Source: JALJPB01 sp034111045 | Lineage (GTDB): Bacteria; Pseudomonadota; Gammaproteobacteria; Enterobacterales; Alteromonadaceae | Assembly (NCBI GenBank): GCA_034111045.1 | Contig: JAWUYA010000053.1 | Span: 1 to 10,070, forward strand | Reading direction: 5' to 3' | Length of the DNA stretch: 10,070 nucleotides | Part shown: one piece after another, positions 7,456-10,070 of the stretch | Layout of the letters: each line of letters starts with the position of its first letter | Numbering within the stretch: position 1 is the stretch's first letter | Position numbers and translations under genes: made by a program | The notes under the pieces: model-generated | What the model saw: only the letters and a program-made list of their open reading frames with translations | What the model was told of the DNA's origin: nothing | The model's database searches: none

Positions 7456-9474
7456 CTAACTATTTACTTTAAAACGCGCAACTAGCTGTTGCATGTTGGT
7501 TGAGAGTTCAGCCAATTCTCGCCCTGCTGTCGAAACATTAGCAATGGCTTGCGAATTTTCTTGGGTGTGGTCATTAATGGTAACAACATTAATATTAATT
7601 TCTTCGACAACATGTTCTTGTTGCTCTGATGCCGCAGCAATTTGAGTACACATATCATTGATTTGCATAATAAGGTCAGTAATAGTAGTTAATGCTTCTC
7701 CTGTTGAGAAAGCCTGAGTAATCACATGTTGTACATGTAGATCACTTTTTTTCATTGATGATACCGCAGCAGTGGAGTTGTTTTTTAGTAGGGTGATAAT
7801 TTCACTGATCACTCCCGTTGATTGCTGGGTTCTACTGGCTAACGCTCTTACTTCATCGGCAACTACGGCAAAGCCTCTTCCTTGTTCACCGGCACGAGCA
7901 GCTTCAATGGCTGCATTTAACGCTAATAAATTAGTTTGATCAGCAATGCCATTAATAACTTCTAAGACTCCTGCAATATCTAAGCTACTTTTTTCTAGCA
8001 CGCTAACAAAGGTGCTCGTTTGAGTAATCATAGCAGCGAGCTGGCTAATTATATCGTTGGTGGCTTGCATCGATTCCAAGCCTGAATGAGTGGCTGCTGT
8101 TGCTTTATTTGATGCATCGGCGGTTGTTAAAGTGTTTTGGGCAACTTCTTTGGCTGTGGAGGCCATTTCAGTGATCGCGGTGGCGACTAATTCAGTTTGC
8201 TGAACTTGCTGATTGGCCGCGAGTGAAATTTGAGCAGAAATCACCGATGTTTCTTCGGCACTGACACTGATTTGGTTGCTCGCATGAGCAACCTCAACTA
8301 AGGACTTTTCAAAAACTGAAAATAAATAGTTTATTTTTTGGGCCATAACCGAAAGTTCATCATTACCTTCTTGACTAACGCGAATCGTTAAATCGTTATT
8401 TTCTGCAGAGAGAGTAAGCGCATCTAGGGTATTATTTATCGGAGTAATAAGACTGCGAGTGATAAAAACAGATAAGCCGATACCAATGACTACACCAATA
8501 AATAATTGTATCCAAGCCCAAATTATTGTTTGATTAATACGCGTTGTTAGGCCGTTAGTGTCTTCTTCTAATAACCCTTGCTGGTTAGTCGACATCTCGG
8601 CTAACAGCGCTTTAATTTTAAAACCAAGCGGAGCCGCTTTAGTGGCTAACCAATAATTAGCAAGATTCCAGTCGTCACCGCCACGAGCAGAGAACATTTG
8701 TTCTGGTAGTGGGTTAACCATAGTTTTTGCAGCACTAAAACGTGTCAATGAAAGCATTTGCTCTTTATTGAGCAATGCTTTATTAATTTTTAAGTCATTA
8801 AATCTCTTAATGTTTTTACCCCATGTTCGTGCAAAATCGATTTTATATTGTTGGTCACCTGATAATAAGTAACCTCTAATATTAGAAAGTGATAAGCCTA
8901 AAGTACCACGAACGTCAGCCATAATACCAAGTAAAACCTTGCGTTCAGTGGTAGCTTCTAGCTGAAATTCTATATCAATCATGGTGGTAATTTCTTTTGA
9001 TAATATCGACGCTTGTGGGACAACTTGTTGGTCAAGTATCGCTAGTGAGGGGATGTTCTCTACTGTTTGTGCGATTTTTTCTATTTTTTGTTGTTCAACA
9101 TTAAAGTCATTTAACAATACCTTAAGCTCTTTTAGCCGAATGATATTTTGGGGAACAGTCCAATGACTTGACATGGTATTTAACGTGTTAAGGGCAGGGG
9201 TTATTTCAACATCCCAAGCGAAAGCACGTTCATCTTTAAACTTGTTTTCACCTAATAATATCCAGCCTCTTAACGCGGCCAGAGCATGATTAATACCATT
9301 GAGCATACTCGCACTTGCTTGTGCAGTCGGTATTCTCAAGTTGGTTATTTTAGTTGATTGTTGCTCTAAAACCTTTATTTGCCAAATGGTGCTAATAGAT
9401 GAAACCGTTAAGGTAAGTACTAATAAAGAAAAAGCCATAATTAAACGTGGGTTAATTTTAAGTTTTCTAAGCAT
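7456..9474 (-). CDS. Methyl-accepting chemotaxis protein with bimodular helical sensor
   Basis: An inner-membrane chemoreceptor of 672 aa. Membrane helices lie at about residues 11-31 and 316-339 and enclose a periplasmic domain of about 285 residues that looks almost wholly helical, as in 4HB or HBM-type (McpS-like) receptors. It contains two similar modules: RGWILLGENKFKDERAFAW (69-87) aligns without gaps to RGYLLSGDQQYKIDFARTW (200-218), with seven identities in 19. HAMP covers about 340-393. The cytoplasmic domain has a methylation-type VSAEETSVIS (404-413) and the conserved tip IADQTNLLALNAAIEAARAG (510-529), then GRGFAVVADEVRALAS. It ends in ARFKVNS, without a NWETF-like CheR/CheB tether. 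The ATG at 9474 lacks a clear ribosome site. HBM receptors of known function bind organic acids, but the ligand here cannot be predicted. The gene is transcribed away from the photolyase gene, and its upstream region carries an 11-bp repeat array. Confidence 0.95.
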   Translation of the reverse strand: MLRKLKINPRLIMAFSLLVLTLTVSSISTIWQIKVLEQQSTKITNLRIPTAQASASMLNGINHALAALRGWILLGENKFKDERAFAWDVEITPALNTLNTMSSHWTVPQNIIRLKELKVLLNDFNVEQQKIEKIAQTVENIPSLAILDQQVVPQASILSKEITTMIDIEFQLEATTERKVLLGIMADVRGTLGLSLSNIRGYLLSGDQQYKIDFARTWGKNIKRFNDLKINKALLNKEQMLSLTRFSAAKTMVNPLPEQMFSARGGDDWNLANYWLATKAAPLGFKIKALLAEMSTNQQGLLEEDTNGLTTRINQTIIWAWIQLFIGVVIGIGLSVFITRSLITPINNTLDALTLSAENNDLTIRVSQEGNDELSVMAQKINYLFSVFEKSLVEVAHASNQISVSAEETSVISAQISLAANQQVQQTELVATAITEMASTAKEVAQNTLTTADASNKATAATHSGLESMQATNDIISQLAAMITQTSTFVSVLEKSSLDIAGVLEVINGIADQTNLLALNAAIEAARAGEQGRGFAVVADEVRALASRTQQSTGVISEIITLLKNNSTAAVSSMKKSDLHVQHVITQAFSTGEALTTITDLIMQINDMCTQIAAASEQQEHVVEEININVVTINDHTQENSQAIANVSTAGRELAELSTNMQQLVARFKVNS

Positions 9475-9514
9475 GATTTATAATGGCCTAATGTTAATAA
9501 TAATGTATATTTTT

Positions 9515-9580
9515 GGGTTATTGCTGGATTATTGTTGGGTTGTTGTTAGTTTATTGTTGGGTTATTGTTTGTATATTGTT
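9515..9580. repeat. Six-unit 11-bp tandem repeat upstream of the chemoreceptor
   Basis: Units of exactly 11 bp begin at 9515, 9526, 9537, 9548, 9559 and 9570, with the consensus GGGTTATTGTT on the plus strand. Unit five is a perfect match; the others differ at one to three positions. The array starts 41 bp upstream of the minus-strand chemoreceptor ATG, so it probably lies in that gene's promoter or leader. An 11-bp period is close to one helical turn, so each unit shows the same DNA face. Plus-strand reading frames across it are rich in CW, LL and VY runs and are artefacts of the repeat. Confidence 0.9.
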
Positions 9581-9621
9581 AATTGGACGATACTCTACTA
9601 TGTTGTTCTTGGGAATGGTAG

Positions 9622-9665
9622 ATATAATGACGTTCATAAAAATTTTTTTACTAACGTCATTATAT
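9622..9665. repeat. Perfect 13-bp inverted repeat with A/T-tract loop
   Basis: ATATAATGACGTT (9622-9634) is the exact reverse complement of AACGTCATTATAT (9653-9665). The 18-base loop contains five A followed by seven T, which can partly pair and extend the hairpin. T-rich sequence follows on the plus side, so in RNA it could act as a rightward terminator, but no plus-strand gene lies upstream to be terminated. As DNA it could be an operator with TGACGTT/AACGTCA half-sites. It sits between two divergent genes, 148 bp from the chemoreceptor start and 323 bp from the photolyase start. Confidence 0.85.
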
Positions 9666-9976
9666 TTATTTTCCGTTTTTATATTTCTCAAGATCACTCC
9701 TTAACTGATTAGTTGAATGCGTCGCCAGTATTATAATGATCTAACCTTTGGCCTTGTTCGTATAAAATGCCTTTAACAATCGCAATGATAATCCTGCTTT
9801 GAATATAGCGAGTTAAAGTGATTGGCTTTTATGCGTTATGTTGTCGATAAACAAAGGTTAAACAGCATAAGTATCAATCCAAACCTATCCTTTTTTTTGT
9901 GGTTAATATTAATAAAATAGGGCGAGTTTCTAGCGTTATTTTGTTGGCGTTTTGTCAATCTTGAACACTAAATAAC

Positions 9977-9981
9977 AAGGT
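9977..9981 (+). promoter_or_regulatory. Ribosome-binding site of the photolyase-related gene
   Basis: AAGGT ends six bases before the ATG at 9988, a normal Shine-Dalgarno spacing that supports this start. Confidence 0.65.
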
Positions 9982-9987
9982 CAATTA

Positions 9988-10070
9988 ATGAAGGTAAAAC
10001 ACATCATAATCATTTTAGGCGATCAGCTTAATCCTAAACACAGTTGGTTTAAAACTGTCGACTCTGATGT
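9988..10070 (+). CDS. Photolyase-related (FeS-BCP-like) protein, 5' part only
   Basis: Only the first 27 codons lie inside the window; the gene continues past the right edge. The N-terminus MKVKHIIIILGDQLNPKHSW followed by FKTVDSD matches the opening of the deoxyribodipyrimidine photolyase-related family (COG3046, bacterial cryptochromes/6-4 photolyases with an iron-sulphur cluster). In that family a short beta strand leads into LGDQL and then a D near residue 27. Known members repair UV-damaged DNA using flavin and light. With so little sequence, cofactor and cluster ligands cannot be checked. It is transcribed away from the chemoreceptor and has its own ribosome site. Confidence 0.75.
   Translation, partial: MKVKHIIIILGDQLNPKHSWFKTVDSD

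Larger units (their letters stand above)
9581..9987. other. Divergent spacer before the photolyase-related gene
   Basis: No gene is supported here apart from the inverted repeat listed separately. A minus-strand frame is open from 9828 to 9709 (about 39 codons) but has no ATG start and could well be chance. A TAAAAT at 9913-9918 could be a -10 box for the rightward gene, but the bases at the -35 position are only a T run. I see no clear binding site for a known regulator. Confidence 0.45.

Noticed and set aside
569..9474. The idea that the cyclase, two chemoreceptors and decayed secreted gene form one new signalling system
   Set aside because: They are in separate units, on both strands, with long spacers and unrelated genes between them; nothing in the sequence ties them together beyond a shared theme.
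9513..9704. Plus-strand reading frames rich in W, V, L and Y across the repeat array
   Set aside because: The residue pattern is produced by the 11-bp repeat; there is no ribosome site and no plausible protein beyond the array.
9709..9828. Minus-strand open run of about 39 codons containing VKGILYEQGQRLDHYNTGDAFN
   Set aside because: It reads like protein but has no ATG start and no ribosome site, and is short enough to arise by chance in AT-rich DNA; not enough to call even a remnant.

Overview
The window looks like chromosome of an AT-rich marine gammaproteobacterium, probably near the Alteromonadales/Colwelliaceae. This rests on low GC content, the style of the proteins and the gene mix, and no marker gene confirms it. 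There are five complete genes and one gene cut off by the right edge. The spacers are long (about 0.2 to 1.2 kb) and hold short tandem repeats and what look like decaying genes. I see no rRNA, tRNA, CRISPR array, recognisable insertion sequence or phage gene.

Layout, left to right. Positions 1-568 are non-coding, with one well-spaced ribosome site leading into a 15-codon ORF that appears frameshifted (308-438). A membrane diguanylate cyclase with a PilJ-like sensor follows on + (569-1756). A spacer of about 1.17 kb (1757-2925) holds a possible decayed minus-strand reading frame and a ten-unit 7-bp tandem repeat. It leads to a dCache-type chemoreceptor on + (2926-4905). Next is a probable pseudogene of a small exported protein (4914-5269), whose signal-peptide region contains a 15-bp tandem duplication. 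A MYG1-family protein lies on + (5442-6308). Then come two minus-strand genes: a TrmK-like tRNA methyltransferase (6416-7237) and a second chemoreceptor with a long helical periplasmic domain (7456-9474). A divergent spacer with a six-unit 11-bp repeat and a perfect 13-bp inverted repeat separates that receptor from the start of a photolyase-related gene on + (from 9988).

Three of the six genes are signal-transduction proteins: one makes c-di-GMP and two feed the CheA/CheW chemotaxis pathway. Together they suggest a cell that tunes motility and attachment to its surroundings. The genes are in separate transcription units with large gaps, so this is a loose neighbourhood and not an operon or a single system. 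MYG1, TrmK and the photolyase are housekeeping or repair genes with no evident link to the signalling genes.

I did not find a convincing new multi-gene system. The most unusual signals are the short tandem arrays upstream of both chemoreceptor genes, the decayed secreted-protein gene with its in-frame duplication, and the strong inverted repeat in the divergent photolyase/chemoreceptor spacer.
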